This document shows positions 36,793 to 45,269 of a DNA stretch of 64,000 nt, in pieces; position 1 is the first letter of the stretch, and every line of letters begins with the position of its first letter. The stretch is from contig NZ_JACJUD010000001.1 of the NCBI RefSeq assembly GCF_014174475.1, positions 992,001 to 1,056,000 of the forward strand, read 5' to 3'. This DNA comes from Aquipseudomonas ullengensis. Lineage in GTDB: Bacteria; Pseudomonadota; Gammaproteobacteria; Pseudomonadales; Pseudomonadaceae. The position numbers and the translations under genes are program-made. The notes beneath the pieces were generated by a model. It did not search any database. It saw only the letters and a list, made by a program, of their open reading frames with translations, and had not been told where the DNA came from.

Positions 36793-37416
36793 TCAGACTT
36801 CCTCCGGTGCCAGGGCCAGCAGGGCGTTGCGCGCTCGTTCGAGGAAGGCCGACTTGGCTTCTCCGTCGATGGGTTCCAGCGCGGCGCCGAAACTCAGTGT
36901 GCACAGCAGCGGCAAGGGCAGCGCCCTGCCCTTGGGCATCACCCGGTTGAGGTTGGCGATCCACACTGGGATCAGCTCCACCTGCGGCGCCGCCTTGGCT
37001 AGGTGGAAGATCCCGCTCTTGAACGGCAGCAGCGGCTCGTCGCCAAGGTTGCGCGTGCCTTCGGGGAAGATGATCAGCGAGTCGCCCTGCTCCAGCGCGT
37101 CGAGCATTGGCTGCAGCGGGTTGTGTTCCGGGTTGCTGCGATCGCGGTCGACCAGCACGCCGTTGAACACCTCGTTGATCAGGAAGCTGCGCAGCCCGCC
37201 CTTCTGCCAGTAGTCGGCGCCGGCCACCGGGCGGGTGCTACGGCGCAGTTCGGCCGGCAGCGAGGCCCACAGCAGAACGAAGTCGCCGTGGCTGCTGTGG
37301 TTGGCGTAGTACAGCCGTTGCACCGGCTGCGCGGTGCTGCCCAGCCACAAGGCGCGAGCCCCGGTGAGCAGACGCGCCGCCGAGGTAATGGCGAAAGCGG
37401 TCAATGAAGCGAGCAT
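36793..37416 (-). CDS. PlsC-type lysophospholipid acyltransferase of the lipid cassette
   Basis: This 207-residue membrane-bound acyltransferase has the catalytic HX4D motif NHSSHGD (H40, D45) and the substrate motif FPEGTR (117-122). It likely acylates a lysophosphatidate-like lipid to supply the neighbouring cytidylyltransferase. I chose ATG 37416, with GGAG seven bases upstream, rather than TTG 37422, which abuts that site. It is clearly different from the second PlsC-type protein at 41850-42623, whose motif is KHQSTWE. It is one base from the cytidylyltransferase gene, so the two are co-translated. Confidence 0.85.
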   Translation of the reverse strand: MLASLTAFAITSAARLLTGARALWLGSTAQPVQRLYYANHSSHGDFVLLWASLPAELRRSTRPVAGADYWQKGGLRSFLINEVFNGVLVDRDRSNPEHNPLQPMLDALEQGDSLIIFPEGTRNLGDEPLLPFKSGIFHLAKAAPQVELIPVWIANLNRVMPKGRALPLPLLCTLSFGAALEPIDGEAKSAFLERARNALLALAPEEV

Positions 37417-37425
37417 GGACAACTC

Positions 37426-37881
37426 CTATCCAGCGAAGGAAAACCAGGGCACGACCAGGATCATGATCAGTGCCAGCAACAGTTGGGCGGCCAGCCACAG
37501 GCCCTGCATGCGCAACAGGCGGCGGGCGCCGCGGATGCGGGCGTCCCACGGGCGGGCGGTTTGGGTGGCAGGTTGTAAGTGCAGTTCGACCAGTGCGCTA
37601 TCGAGTTCGGCGATGCGTGCTTCCCGTTGCGTCGGGTCGGCAGCCAGAACGGCGAATAGCTCGGCGTCCAGGGCTGCGCGGATCGCCCAGTACTTCTGCA
37701 CGAGGCCGAGCAGGATCAGCAGCACGCAGGGCAGCGCCATCAGCAGGTTGCCGCGCCCGATCAGCATTGGCAGCAGACCGCCGGCCAACCCCAGCAGGGT
37801 CAGCCCGGTGGACAGCTGGTCGAGCTGACGCCCGCGGCGCAGCAGGCTGGCGATCAGTAGCAGAGACATTTCAGAGACCAT
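37426..37881 (-). CDS. Small membrane protein of the lipid cassette, unknown function
   Basis: I recognise no family. The 151-residue protein has two adjacent N-terminal hydrophobic stretches (LSTGLTLLGLAGGLLPMLIG, LLMALPCVLLILLGLVQKYW). A soluble charged middle (about 65-120) contains DPTQREARIAELDSALVEL. A C-terminal membrane helix (LWLAAQLLLALIMILVVPWF) finishes it. ATG 37881 has GGAG suitably placed and overlaps the end of the preceding phosphatase gene by 11 bases; an ATG at 37869 is possible. It may be an accessory or scaffold subunit of the neighbouring lipid enzymes, but that is inference from position only. Confidence 0.7.
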   Translation of the reverse strand: MVSEMSLLLIASLLRRGRQLDQLSTGLTLLGLAGGLLPMLIGRGNLLMALPCVLLILLGLVQKYWAIRAALDAELFAVLAADPTQREARIAELDSALVELHLQPATQTARPWDARIRGARRLLRMQGLWLAAQLLLALIMILVVPWFSFAG

Positions 37882-39226
37882 GGATCATCTCCTGGGTGCT
37901 GGGCCGTTGTTCCGGCAGTTGCCGCATGGCCAACAATGCCTGTTGGTGCGTGTCGCTCAGGACGACCTGGGGACGCGCCTGGCGAATCCGCTGCAGCGCC
38001 TCTTCGACGTTCTGGCTGCCGCCGTAGTGCAGTAGCCAGGCGGCGACGGCGCAGGCGCTGCGCGAGTAGCCGAGGGCACAGCAGACCAGCAGCGGACCGT
38101 GCTGGCGCAGCTGTTCGATGGCCTCGGCGGCTTTCAGGCAATCGGCTGCGCTGGGCGTGATCAGGTCGAGCAGCGCAACGTTGCGATAGGCCTTCCCGTC
38201 GTTACGCAGCGGCAGTTCGGCACACAGGTCGAGCACTGCAGCAAAGGGCTGCAACTGGCGGGTTGTTGGCAAGCGACCGAGCCAGATGCCCGGGCAGACC
38301 TGATCGGGTTGTGGATGGCGCTGCGTCCACAGCCGTGAATTGAGCCAGGCACCGGCCAGATAGGGCGCAAACAACCAATGGGCGGCTGTGGTGAGGGAGC
38401 CATCGGCCTGCTTCTGGAAGCTGCCGGCACCGATCAGCGCATAGTTCAGCGCCACCAGCAGCAGGGCGACGCACGGCCACAGCAGCCATAGCCAAGCGCC
38501 GCCAAGATTGGCCGCCACAGCAGCACAGACCGCGCTGCCGAAGGCATAGCGCAGGGCCAGGCGCCAGCGTTTGCTATCCCGGGCGACCTGCAGGTGCTGC
38601 AGCGGGCTACGCCCCTCGATGGGCCATAGCCACACGCACAGCCAGCCGGCCAGCACCCCGGTGGGTACGTCGATGAAGTGATGCTGCCAGGTGGTCAGCA
38701 CCGACAGGCCGATCAGCGCCATCCAGCCATGCAGCAGGCCGCGCAACAGCAGGCCACGGGTGTGCCGGGCGAACATCACCCAGATCACCACCAGCAACGC
38801 GATATGCAGTGAAGGCGCCTGGTTGAACGGCTTGTCGAACCCCATCAGCACATCGAACATCCAGCCGAAGAAGCCGGCCAGCTCCGGACGCTCGAAGGTG
38901 AAGCGCAACGGCCAGAGCAGGAAGCAGGCGACGCAGATGATCTGCACGCTGAGCAGGCGCAGGGCGTGCCGGTCCATTTCCCGGCGAGTAGCTGGGAGCA
39001 GGAAGGACAGACCGTAGAGCAGGTCGATCGACCAGTAAGGGACGATGGTCCAGGGCCACAGTGGGGTCTGGCTTTCCCAGGCGAACACCAGGCTGCCGAC
39101 GTCGTTGCGCTTGGCGGTCAGCCAGTTGGCGAAGCTGTAGCTGGCGAAGAACAGTGGGGCCAGCAGCAATAGCCAGAGCACCCCGCGCTTCCACAGCCCG
39201 CTTTCGCGGGTGGCGGGGATGTCCAT
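37871..39226 (-). CDS. YnbD-like fusion: membrane PAP2-type phosphatase/transferase plus dual-specificity phosphatase domain
   Basis: This 451-residue protein has an N-terminal multi-helix membrane domain with PAP2_3-type motifs (APSLH with H141; TTWQHHFIDVPTG with H182/H183 and D186). This type occurs in lipid phosphate phosphatases and inositol-phosphotransferases. The C-terminal cytosolic domain carries the Cys-phosphatase loop CALGYSRS (C383, R389; CX5R). The architecture matches E. coli YnbD. It probably removes or transfers a phosphate head group on a lipid and dephosphorylates a second substrate. ATG 39226 overlaps the stop of the upstream gene (ATGA); the longer frame adds 14 residues inside that gene. 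Confidence 0.8.
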   Translation of the reverse strand: MDIPATRESGLWKRGVLWLLLLAPLFFASYSFANWLTAKRNDVGSLVFAWESQTPLWPWTIVPYWSIDLLYGLSFLLPATRREMDRHALRLLSVQIICVACFLLWPLRFTFERPELAGFFGWMFDVLMGFDKPFNQAPSLHIALLVVIWVMFARHTRGLLLRGLLHGWMALIGLSVLTTWQHHFIDVPTGVLAGWLCVWLWPIEGRSPLQHLQVARDSKRWRLALRYAFGSAVCAAVAANLGGAWLWLLWPCVALLLVALNYALIGAGSFQKQADGSLTTAAHWLFAPYLAGAWLNSRLWTQRHPQPDQVCPGIWLGRLPTTRQLQPFAAVLDLCAELPLRNDGKAYRNVALLDLITPSAADCLKAAEAIEQLRQHGPLLVCCALGYSRSACAVAAWLLHYGGSQNVEEALQRIRQARPQVVLSDTHQQALLAMRQLPEQRPSTQEMIHGL

Positions 39227-40980
39227 CAGGACACCCGCTGGGCCAGGGAAACGCTGAAGATGCCCCACTCATCGATGCGCTGTTCCAGCTTGCGGAAGCC
39301 GGCAGCGGCCACCAGCTGATCCATTTCCGCCTGGCTGCGCCGACGCATGACCCAGGGCTGGCCTTCGCGGTGGCTGGTCAGGGCGCGGGCAATCAGTTCC
39401 AGCTGCGGGTGCCAGGGCTGGCCGGTGTAGATCAGGTAGCCGCCCTCCTCGACCGCTGCCGCCAGGCCGGCCAGCGAATCGCTGACCATCTGGTTGCTGC
39501 CGAACAGCTCGTACAGGCCGGAGACCACGGCCAGCGTTGGTTTGGGGTCGAGTGCAGCCAGGTCGGCCTTGTCGAAGGCATCGCCTTTGACGAAGCGGGC
39601 GATCTCGCCCAGGCCCTTCTGCTCGATCAGGGCACTGCCGTCGCGCACGTTGATTTCGCTGTAGTCGCGCAGCAGGATCGAGTCCGGCTTGTGCTGCAGC
39701 CCTTCGAGCGATTCGAGGATGTAGCGGCCGTGGCCGGCGGCGATATCGACGATGCGCACGCCCTTGCCCGCCTCGCGCAGCGTGCCCATGGCCAGGCGCA
39801 GCAGCTCCTCGGCGTGGACCTTGCGCTGGCGAATGCCGCGCCAGCCGATGGAGTTGAGGTAGTTCTGGTCGATCAGCCGGCCCAGGGCGCTCTTGCCGCT
39901 TGGCGTGTTGCGATAGACGTAATCCAGGGTGCTGCCGGAATCGAAGCCGGTTGCGAAGCCCAGTTTGACCCCGTCAGACAGCCCGCTGCCCAGCTTCAAC
40001 CCGGCGCGGGTGGCGCGCCAGTACAGGTCGGCGAGGGAGTTCTTCGGCAACGGTGCGGCCAGTTCCTCGGCTTCGGCGCAGGTGGCGCCAAGGCGGTCGG
40101 CATCCAGCAGCGAGGGGCGGGTCAATGGCTCCTCGAAGCTGCGCAGGATGAAGCGTCGGGCACGGCTCAGGGCATGGGCGCGGTCGCGCTCGCCGAGGGT
40201 GTCGTGGAAGAAGCCGGGGAGGATGTGCTTCTCCTTGCGCAGGCTGCCCAGGCGCTCGAAGAACTGCTCCTGCGGCTGGCGATGGACAACGAAGTCGGCG
40301 CCGGAGATCAGCAGCTGGGTGGGGATCTGGATCGCCTGGGCGTCGGCCACCACGCGGTCGGCGGCTTCATACAGGCCGAGCAGCATGTTCACCGAAATCG
40401 GCCGGCTGATCAGCGGGTCGTTCTCGAAGGAAGCGATGCGCTCGGGATCGTGGCTGAGGAAGCGCGCCTTGACGTAGCTGTTGACGAAGAAGTTGCCGCG
40501 CCAGGCACGCAGCAGCTTCAGACCGGGGCGGGCGAAGGGCACGTAGAGCTTGACCTTGAACGCCGGCGAGGCGAGCACCAGGCAGCGGATCTGCGGGGCG
40601 TAGTCGTGGACCCAGGTCGACACCACCACGGCGCCGACGCTCTGCGCCAGCACGGCCATGTCTTCGACGGCTACGGCGTGGGTCGCGGCGATGTGCTCGA
40701 TAAAGGCCTGCACGTCGCGCACGCTGGTGGCGAAGCTCGGGCTGTCGCCACGGGCGCCGGGGGACAGGCCATGACCGCGGGCGTCCCAGGCGAAGAAGTC
40801 GTAATCCGGTAGATCCAGCTCGCCCGGCAGGTGGGCCATGCGCCCGCCGTGCTCGTGGCCGCGGTGGAACATCACCACTGCCTGGCGCGGGCCGGCAGCA
40901 GGTGTCGTGGCGGGCCAGTGGCGATAGAGCAGCTCGACGCCATCGTGAGTGGTGAAGATGTGGTTCTGGGCTTCGCGCAT
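39226..40980 (-). CDS. YnbC-like fusion: alpha/beta hydrolase plus SAM-dependent methyltransferase
   Basis: This 584-residue protein is a fusion. Residues about 1-300 are an alpha/beta hydrolase of the monoacylglycerol-lipase type: the oxyanion region FHRGHEHGGR, the nucleophile S114 in LAQSVGA, a late acid in LISGADFVVH, and a His in PGFFHD. Residues about 330-584 are a class I methyltransferase with motif I VRIVDIAAGHGRY (near residue 405). The domain order and length match E. coli YnbC. It may deacylate or methylate an intermediate or product of the cassette. It begins ten bases after the CDP-alcohol phosphotransferase gene, with AAGGAT upstream. Confidence 0.82.
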   Translation of the reverse strand: MREAQNHIFTTHDGVELLYRHWPATTPAAGPRQAVVMFHRGHEHGGRMAHLPGELDLPDYDFFAWDARGHGLSPGARGDSPSFATSVRDVQAFIEHIAATHAVAVEDMAVLAQSVGAVVVSTWVHDYAPQIRCLVLASPAFKVKLYVPFARPGLKLLRAWRGNFFVNSYVKARFLSHDPERIASFENDPLISRPISVNMLLGLYEAADRVVADAQAIQIPTQLLISGADFVVHRQPQEQFFERLGSLRKEKHILPGFFHDTLGERDRAHALSRARRFILRSFEEPLTRPSLLDADRLGATCAEAEELAAPLPKNSLADLYWRATRAGLKLGSGLSDGVKLGFATGFDSGSTLDYVYRNTPSGKSALGRLIDQNYLNSIGWRGIRQRKVHAEELLRLAMGTLREAGKGVRIVDIAAGHGRYILESLEGLQHKPDSILLRDYSEINVRDGSALIEQKGLGEIARFVKGDAFDKADLAALDPKPTLAVVSGLYELFGSNQMVSDSLAGLAAAVEEGGYLIYTGQPWHPQLELIARALTSHREGQPWVMRRRSQAEMDQLVAAAGFRKLEQRIDEWGIFSVSLAQRVS

Positions 40981-40990
40981 CGAAATATCC

Positions 40991-41614
40991 TTATTCCGAC
41001 TGGGAGGGTTGTGCCACCTCGGCCAGGCCGTGGCGCACGCGGTTGAACAGGGTGTACAGCAGTAGGGCCAGGATCACCGCGAGCAGCCCGTCTATCCAAG
41101 ACGCTGGCAGCAGGCCGCACGCTACACCCGCGCCCAGGGTGCCGAAGCAGAAGGCGCGGTCGCTCTTGCCCATGGGCCCGTCGTAGCGCCGCGTGGCACC
41201 GACCATCGGGCCGAGCACGCCGGCGTATTCGCTGATCACCGCCAGCAGCACTACCAGCACCACCAGCAGCGGCGAAACCCCGGCCAGCAGGGCGAAAGGC
41301 AGGTACAGGGCGCTGTCGGCGATCACGTCGCAGAGTTCGTTGAGGTAGGCACCGAGCCTGGATTGCTGGCCGAACTCGCGGGCGAGCATGCCGTCCACGG
41401 CGTTGAGCGCCATGCGCAACAGCATCCACACGGGGATCAGGGCGAACAGCCAGACATGCGCGCTGCCCAGAGCCAGCAGCGCGCCGAGCAGCACGGAGAC
41501 GAGGCCGGCGGCCAGGGTCACCTGGTTGGCGGTGACACCACGCGCATGCAGGCGGGTGACGCCCGGGCGCAGCAGGTTCTGGAAGCGTGGCTTGAGCTGG
41601 TAGATGGACGGCAT
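40991..41614 (-). CDS. YnbA-like CDP-alcohol phosphatidyltransferase
   Basis: Family members transfer a phosphatidyl group from CDP-diacylglycerol to an alcohol. The 207-residue protein has about six membrane helices and the family motif NAVDGMLAREFGQQSRLG followed by AYLNELCD. The pattern is DGxxARx8G, with D74, G75, A78, R79, G88 and D96. Two usual metal-binding Asp positions are Asn (N71, N92), a change I also recall in E. coli YnbA. The start is ATG 41614, with AAGGGA upstream; the frame extends further but without family similarity. It is the first gene of the six-gene cassette. Confidence 0.82.
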   Translation of the reverse strand: MPSIYQLKPRFQNLLRPGVTRLHARGVTANQVTLAAGLVSVLLGALLALGSAHVWLFALIPVWMLLRMALNAVDGMLAREFGQQSRLGAYLNELCDVIADSALYLPFALLAGVSPLLVVLVVLLAVISEYAGVLGPMVGATRRYDGPMGKSDRAFCFGTLGAGVACGLLPASWIDGLLAVILALLLYTLFNRVRHGLAEVAQPSQSE

Positions 41615-41833
41615 GGAGCGAAATTCCCTTTCACGAAATGCAGGTGCGGCTAGCTTAACCCCTTTGCCGCCGGGGCGTTCCGGCAAGACTGTGCGGCACT
41701 GCCGAATTCCCTGCGGCAGGCCTGCGCGAAAAACTTATGCCCCGCTATGCCTGATTCGAGGTAGAGAGAAAAGCTGTTTTATATCATTAGGTTACGGCTG
41801 CTGATGGCACTGCGCCGGTATTTCTTGCACAGC

Positions 41834-41842
41834 TTATCCACA
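41834..41842. other. Isolated perfect DnaA box upstream of the lipid cassette
   Basis: TTATCCACA lies just past the plsC stop, in the 235-base gap before the cassette. No gene is seen in this gap (41615-41849), which also has an AT-rich patch at about 41760-41800. Confidence 0.55.
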
Positions 41843-41849
41843 GCTGGGC

Positions 41850-42623
41850 TCAAACCGCGCTGGGCTCGTCCAGCGGGCTGAGTTGCGTGGGGATGCCGGA
41901 GATCTGCTGCTGGGTCTGGCTGACCCAGTTGAAGGCGCGCTCGTTGAGTTCGGCGATGGCGCGCGGGCCCTCGCCTTCGGCATACATCAGCGGGCCGATC
42001 ACCACCTGGATGGTGCCGGGGTACTTGGCCCAGCCCTGCTTGGGCCAGAACTCGCCGGCGTTATGGGCGATCGGCAGCACCGGCAGGCCGGAGTTGACCG
42101 CCAGGGCCGTACCGCCACGCGAGAACTTGCCGATCTGACCCGGCGGAATGCGCGTGCCTTCCGGGAAGATCAGCACCCAGGCGCCCTGCTCGATGCGCTC
42201 GGCGCCCTGCTTGGCCAGTTGCTTGAGGGCGGCCTTGGGGTTGCTGCGGTCGATGGCGATGGGCTTGAGCATGGCCATCGCCCAGCCGAAGAACGGCACA
42301 TACAGCAGCTCGCGCTTGACCACTTGCGACAGCGGTTCGAAGAAGGCCGAGAGGAAGAAGGTTTCCCAGGTGCTCTGGTGCTTGGCGAGGATCACGCAGG
42401 GCTGCTGCGGGATGTTTTCCAGGCCGTGGACTTCGTAACGGATGCCCACCATGACTTTCGCCAGCCAGGTGGCGCAGCGGCACCAGGTCTGGATTACCAG
42501 GCGGTAGCGTGCGCGAAACGGCAGCAGCGGCGCGATGAACACGCAGAGGATGCACCAGAAGAAGGAGCTGGATGACAGCAGCAGGTAGAAGAAGAAGGTT
42601 CTGATGGCCTGCACTGTCGTCAT
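41850..42623 (-). CDS. plsC: 1-acyl-sn-glycerol-3-phosphate acyltransferase
   Basis: This enzyme converts lysophosphatidic acid to phosphatidic acid at the inner membrane. The 257-residue protein has an N-terminal membrane helix (FFFYLLLSSSSFFWCILCVF), the HX4E-type motif KHQSTWETF, PIAIDR, and the substrate motif FPEGTRIPPGQIGKFSRGG. It sits beside gmhB as in P. aeruginosa (PA0005, also called lptA). It belongs to the conserved chromosome order, in contrast to the cassette acyltransferase. Confidence 0.93.
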   Translation of the reverse strand: MTTVQAIRTFFFYLLLSSSSFFWCILCVFIAPLLPFRARYRLVIQTWCRCATWLAKVMVGIRYEVHGLENIPQQPCVILAKHQSTWETFFLSAFFEPLSQVVKRELLYVPFFGWAMAMLKPIAIDRSNPKAALKQLAKQGAERIEQGAWVLIFPEGTRIPPGQIGKFSRGGTALAVNSGLPVLPIAHNAGEFWPKQGWAKYPGTIQVVIGPLMYAEGEGPRAIAELNERAFNWVSQTQQQISGIPTQLSPLDEPSAV

Positions 42624-42638
42624 GGGGGCTCGTGTTCT

Positions 42639-43169
42639 CTAGAGAAGAAGCTGATCGGCAACTGCCGCCAGATCATCGAATATCAGGGTTCCCGCTGGCA
42701 ATGGCTTGGCCAGGGTCCGTTCGCCCTTGCCGGTTTTCACCAGTACGGGCTGGCAATGGACGGCCAGCGCCGCGTCGAGGTCACCCCTGCTGTCGCCAAC
42801 GAACCAGATGCCTGCCAGTTCTGTGCCGTAGTGCGCGGCGATCTGCTCGAGCATACCCGGCTTGGGCTTGCGGCAGGCGCAACCGTCGTCGGGTCCATGG
42901 GGGCAGTGCACGATCAGGCCGACTGTGCCGCCCTGCCCGGCCACCAGCTCACGCAGGCGCGTGTGCATGGACTCCAGGGTGGCGACGTCGTAATAGCCGC
43001 GCGCCAGGCCAGACTGGTTGGTGGCCACGGCCACGGTCCAGCCGGCCTTGCTCAGGCGCACGATGGCATCGATGGCGCTGGGGATGGGAACCCACTCGGC
43101 CAGCGACTTGATATAGGCGTCGGAGTCTTCATTGATGACGCCGTCGCGGTCGAGAATCAGCAGTTTCAT
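42639..43169 (-). CDS. gmhB: D-glycero-beta-D-manno-heptose 1,7-bisphosphate 7-phosphatase
   Basis: GmhB removes the 7-phosphate during ADP-heptose synthesis for the LPS inner core. The 176-residue HAD-type phosphatase starts MKLLILDRDGVINED with the catalytic DxD. It also has VAVATNQSGLARGYY, the zinc-binding cysteines in HCPHGPDDGCACRKPKPGM, and FVGDSRGDLDAA. ATG 43169 was chosen over a start nine codons upstream because the DxD must lie near the N-terminus. Confidence 0.93.
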   Translation of the reverse strand: MKLLILDRDGVINEDSDAYIKSLAEWVPIPSAIDAIVRLSKAGWTVAVATNQSGLARGYYDVATLESMHTRLRELVAGQGGTVGLIVHCPHGPDDGCACRKPKPGMLEQIAAHYGTELAGIWFVGDSRGDLDAALAVHCQPVLVKTGKGERTLAKPLPAGTLIFDDLAAVADQLLL

Positions 43170-43185
43170 GCAGTTACCGAGGCGA

Positions 43186-43207
43186 CCGGGCGGCATGCGC
43201 CGCCCGG
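43186..43207. other. Strong hairpin between glyS and gmhB
   Basis: CCGGGCGGC/GCCGCCCGG forms a perfect nine-base stem with an ATGC loop and no T tract. It may stabilise mRNA ends or tune readthrough from glyS into gmhB. Confidence 0.5.
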
Positions 43208-43214
43208 CAACCCG

Positions 43215-45269
43215 TCAGCCCAGCAGGGAGATGTCGGCGACGCCGAGGAACAGGCCGCGTAGCTGGTTGAGCAGCGCATAGCGGTTGGCGCGTACGGCGG
43301 CGTCATCGGCATTGACCATCACCGCGTCGAAGTACGCATCCACCGGCTCGCGCAGGCTGGCCAGCTGGGCCAGGGCTTCGCGGTAGCAGCGTGCTGCAGC
43401 CATCGGGCCAACGGCCTGGGCAGCTGCGGCAACGGCTTGCGCCAGGGCCTGTTCGGCACCGGCTTCCAGCAGGGCGCTGTTCAGCGTGGCGGGTAGGTCA
43501 CCTTCGGCCTTGGCCAGGATATTCGACACGCGCTTGTTGGCGGCGGCCAGGGCGGCGGCTTGCGGCAGCTGGCGGAAGGCCTGCACGGCCTGTACGCGCT
43601 GGTCGAAGTCCAGCGGCGCGGCTGGGCTCAGGGCGCGTACCGCTTGGTACACGGCCACTTCGACGCCTTCGTCTTCGTAGCGCGCCCGCAGGCGGTCGAA
43701 GATGAAGTCCAGCACCTGCTGGGCCAGGCCGTCGGCCTTGACCTTGTCGCCATACAGACCGATGGCGAAGGCCACGGCCTCGACCAGGTCGAGGTCCAGC
43801 TGCTTCTCGATCAGGATACGCAGCACGCCCAGCGCGGCGCGGCGCAGGGCGTAGGGGTCCTTGGAGCCGGTCGGCAGCATGCCGATGCCGAAGATGCCGA
43901 CCAGGGTGTCGAGCTTGTCGGCCACGGCCACGGCCGCACCGGTCAGGGTCTGCGGCAGCTCGGCGCCGGCGCCGCGCGGCATGTATTGCTCGTTCAGCGC
44001 CTGGGCCACGTCATCGGCTTCGCCGTCATGCTTGGCGTAGTAGTAGCCGGCGATGCCCTGCATTTCCGGGAATTCGCCGACCATCTCGGTGGCCAGGTCG
44101 CACTTGGACAAGAGGCCGGCACGCGCGGCGCGAGTGGCGTCGCCACCGATGCGCTCGGCAATGAAGCCGGCCAGGGCGGAAACCCGTTCGGCCTTGTTGA
44201 ACACGCTGCCGAGCTGGGCCTGGAACACCACGTTGGCCAGGCGCTCGTTGCGCTTCTCCAGCGGCTGGCGCTTGTCCTGCTTGAAGAAGAACTCGGCGTC
44301 GGTGAGGCGCGGGCGTACTACTTTCTCGTTGCCGGAAACGATCTGCGCCGAGTCTTTCGACTCGATGTTGGCCACGGTGATGAAGCGCGGCAGCAGCTTG
44401 CCGTTGCCGTCCAGCAGGCAGAAGTACTTCTGGTTGTCCTGCATGGTGGTGATCAGGGCTTCCTGCGGCACGTCGAGGAAACGCTCCTCGAACGAGCAGA
44501 CCAGCGGCACCGGCCATTCGACCAGGGCGCTGACTTCATCCAGCAGCGCCGGCGGCACGATGGCGCTGCCGTTCTCGGCCTTGGCCAGTTCGGCGACGCG
44601 GGTGTCGATCAGCGTGCGGCGCTCGGCGAAGTCGGCGATCACGTAGGCGCCACGCAGGTCTTCGGCGTAGTTGGCCGGGCTGGAAATGCTCACGTCACGG
44701 TTGGCGTGGAAGCGGTGGCCACGGGAGATACGGCCAGCCTTCTGCGCGAGGATCTCGCAATCGATGACCTGGTCGCCGAACAGCATCACCAGCCACTGGC
44801 TCGGGCGCACGAACTCGGTCTTGCCGGCACCCCAGCGCATGCGCTTGGGAATCGGCAGGTCGTTCAGCGAGGCTTCGACGATGCTCGGCAGCAGCGCGGC
44901 GGCCGGCTGGCCGGCGATGGACTGGCTGAACTTCAGCTTGGGCCCGCTCTGGTCGATCTGGCTCAGCTCGACGCCGCACTTCTTGGCGAAGCCCAGCGCT
45001 GCTTGAGTGGGGTTGCCGTCCTTGTCGAAGGCGGCCTGCACGGGCGGGCCGTCGAGGTTGACGGTGCGGTCCGGCTGCTGCGCGGCGAGTTGTTCGACCA
45101 GTACCGCGAGGCGGCGCGGTGCGGCATAGAAGCGCGCCTTGGTGTAGCCCAGGCCGGCGGCCTTGAGGCCTTTTTCCACGCCGGCGAGGAAGGCTTCGCC
45201 GAGGCTTTTCAGCGCTTTGGGTGGCAGCTCTTCGGTGCCCAGTTCAACCAGAAAATCCTGAGCACTCAT
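43215..45269 (-). CDS. glyS: Glycyl-tRNA synthetase beta subunit
   Basis: GlyS is the tRNA-binding subunit of the alpha2beta2 glycyl-tRNA synthetase. The 684-residue protein starts [20 protein letters not shown], a diagnostic N-terminus, and contains [18 protein letters not shown] and the C-terminal anticodon-binding region ([20 protein letters not shown]). Its ATG shares a base with the glyQ stop (TAATG), so the two subunits are made together. Confidence 0.97.
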   Translation of the reverse strand: MSAQDFLVELGTEELPPKALKSLGEAFLAGVEKGLKAAGLGYTKARFYAAPRRLAVLVEQLAAQQPDRTVNLDGPPVQAAFDKDGNPTQAALGFAKKCGVELSQIDQSGPKLKFSQSIAGQPAAALLPSIVEASLNDLPIPKRMRWGAGKTEFVRPSQWLVMLFGDQVIDCEILAQKAGRISRGHRFHANRDVSISSPANYAEDLRGAYVIADFAERRTLIDTRVAELAKAENGSAIVPPALLDEVSALVEWPVPLVCSFEERFLDVPQEALITTMQDNQKYFCLLDGNGKLLPRFITVANIESKDSAQIVSGNEKVVRPRLTDAEFFFKQDKRQPLEKRNERLANVVFQAQLGSVFNKAERVSALAGFIAERIGGDATRAARAGLLSKCDLATEMVGEFPEMQGIAGYYYAKHDGEADDVAQALNEQYMPRGAGAELPQTLTGAAVAVADKLDTLVGIFGIGMLPTGSKDPYALRRAALGVLRILIEKQLDLDLVEAVAFAIGLYGDKVKADGLAQQVLDFIFDRLRARYEDEGVEVAVYQAVRALSPAAPLDFDQRVQAVQAFRQLPQAAALAAANKRVSNILAKAEGDLPATLNSALLEAGAEQALAQAVAAAAQAVGPMAAARCYREALAQLASLREPVDAYFDAVMVNADDAAVRANRYALLNQLRGLFLGVADISLLG

